Of a DNA stretch of 6,425 nucleotides, positions 5,581-6,425 are shown one piece after another. Source of the DNA: Oscillospiraceae bacterium. GTDB lineage: Bacteria; Bacillota_A; Clostridia; Oscillospirales; Oscillospiraceae. The notes beneath the pieces are model-generated. The model did no database searches. It saw nothing but the letters and a program-made list of their open reading frames with translations, and was not told where the DNA came from. The translations under genes and the position numbers were made by a program. The first letter of the stretch is position 1, and the number at the start of each line of letters is the position of its first letter. The stretch spans positions 1 to 6,425 of the forward strand of contig JAFUPG010000003.1 in assembly GCA_017481325.1 (NCBI GenBank). Direction: 5' to 3'.

Positions 5581-6425
5581 GGTAGACTTTCTTGCCCTTG
5601 CGGAGCTTGATGCCGTTTTTCAGCTGGTCAGCGGTGAAGGTCACGTCGATGGAGGCGACCTTTTCGTCGTCGGCAAAGACGCCGCCCTGCTGCACCAGTC
5701 TGCGCCCCTCGGACTTGGAGGGGATCAGCTTGCAGGTCAGGAGCAGATCCAGAATAGCGATCTTTCCATCGGTCAGCTGGGCTTCCGTCAGCTCGGTGGT
5801 GGGCATATTGGCATCGTCTGCGCCGCCGGCGAAGAGAGCCTTGGCTGCGGCACGGGCCTTTTCCGCCTCTTCCTCGCCGTGCACCAGCTTGGTCAGCTCA
5901 TAGGCCAGGATCTCCTTGGCGGTGTTCAGCTGGCTGCCTTCCCACTTGTCCATGGCATCGATCTGCTCCAGGGGCAGGAAGGTGAGCATACGGATGCACT
6001 TGAGCACGTCGTCATCGGCCACGTTGCGCCAGTACTGGAAGAAATCGAAGGGGGTGGTCTTCTCGGGGTCCAGCCAGACAGCGCCCTTGGCGGTCTTTCC
6101 CATCTTCTTGCCCTCGGAGTTCAGCAGCAGGGTGATGGTCATGGCATGGGCATCCTTGGCCAGCTTGCGACGGATCAGCTCGGTGCCGCCCAGCATATTG
6201 CTCCACTGGTCATTACCGCCAAACTGCATATTGCAGCCGTATTTCCGGAAGAGGTAGTAGAAGTCGTAGGACTGCATGATCATGTAGTTGAACTCCAGGA
6301 AGCTCAGGCCCTTCTCCATGCGCTGCTTGTAGCACTCGGCTCGGAGCATGTTGTTCACAGAGAAGCAGGCGCCCACTTCACGGAGCACGTCCACGTAGTT
6401 CAGATCCAGGAGCCAATCGGCATTG
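5561..6425 (-). CDS. tyrS: Tyrosyl-tRNA synthetase (partial, N-terminus off the right edge)
   Basis: This cytosolic class I synthetase joins tyrosine to tRNA-Tyr using ATP (EC 6.1.1.1). The visible 287 residues (frame open to the window edge, NADWLLDLNYV...) cover roughly the last two-thirds of an enzyme of about 410 residues. The missing part should hold the HIGH motif. Visible residues 47, 51 and 54 (Tyr, Gln, Asp in NYMIMQSYDF) match the tyrosine-binding triad of bacterial TyrS. GGNDQW at 69-74 is a family signature, and KMGKT at 107-111 (positions 6092-6106) is the KMSKS-type ATP loop. Residues about 222-287 are the C-terminal S4-type RNA-binding domain (PSKSEGRRLVQQGGV). The GTG at 6394 is internal, not the start. 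It converges on the AraC gene across a bidirectional terminator. Its promoter and any T-box leader are outside the window. Confidence 0.97.
   Translation of the reverse strand, partial: NADWLLDLNYVDVLREVGACFSVNNMLRAECYKQRMEKGLSFLEFNYMIMQSYDFYYLFRKYGCNMQFGGNDQWSNMLGGTELIRRKLAKDAHAMTITLLLNSEGKKMGKTAKGAVWLDPEKTTPFDFFQYWRNVADDDVLKCIRMLTFLPLEQIDAMDKWEGSQLNTAKEILAYELTKLVHGEEEAEKARAAAKALFAGGADDANMPTTELTEAQLTDGKIAILDLLLTCKLIPSKSEGRRLVQQGGVFADDEKVASIDVTFTADQLKNGIKLRKGKKVYHKAILA

Noticed and set aside
5592..6257. Plus-strand ORFs opposite tyrS
   Set aside because: They are Ser-rich antisense shadows of an unmistakable tyrosyl-tRNA synthetase.

Overview
The window looks like a chromosomal segment of a Gram-positive gut-type anaerobe, probably Clostridia and plausibly Oscillospiraceae/Ruminococcaceae. 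The grounds are strong AGGAGG-type ribosome sites, GC-rich coding DNA with an AT-rich intergenic region, a giant modular secreted protein, and a C-terminal domain style that I associate with gut Clostridia. The taxonomic placement is inference; no rRNA or other marker gene is present.

Layout. Positions 1-4508 (minus strand) are one uninterrupted reading frame that starts at 4508 and runs off the left edge. The visible 1,502 residues form a secreted protein: signal peptide, two near-identical tandem modules of about 176 residues, two lectin-like beta modules, a degenerate SGNH-hydrolase domain, a helical linker, a second SGNH domain with complete catalytic blocks, a third lectin-like module, and the start of a C-terminal domain. 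Positions 4509-4632 are an AT-rich divergent control region with a near-perfect sigma-A promoter (TTGACA-17-TATACT) facing right and three copies of a TTGACA hexamer. Positions 4633-5403 (plus) encode an AraC-family regulator. Positions 5404-5560 are a convergent spacer with a perfect hairpin that should terminate transcription from both sides. Positions 5561-6425 (minus) are the 3' two-thirds of tyrS, tyrosyl-tRNA synthetase, running off the right edge.

How they may work together. The regulator and the secreted hydrolase are divergently transcribed from a shared 124-bp region holding TTGACAAT direct repeats 22 bp apart. The simplest model is that the AraC protein controls the hydrolase gene and its own promoter. 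The secreted protein is most likely a carbohydrate-directed esterase/deacetylase, bringing one active SGNH centre to a polysaccharide or glycan through several beta-sandwich modules; the substrate cannot be read from the sequence. The tyrS gene is an unrelated housekeeping neighbour.

The most unusual point is the pairing, in one polypeptide, of an intact SGNH catalytic domain with an upstream SGNH-like domain that has lost its nucleophile, oxyanion Asn and catalytic His but keeps the surrounding fold signature.
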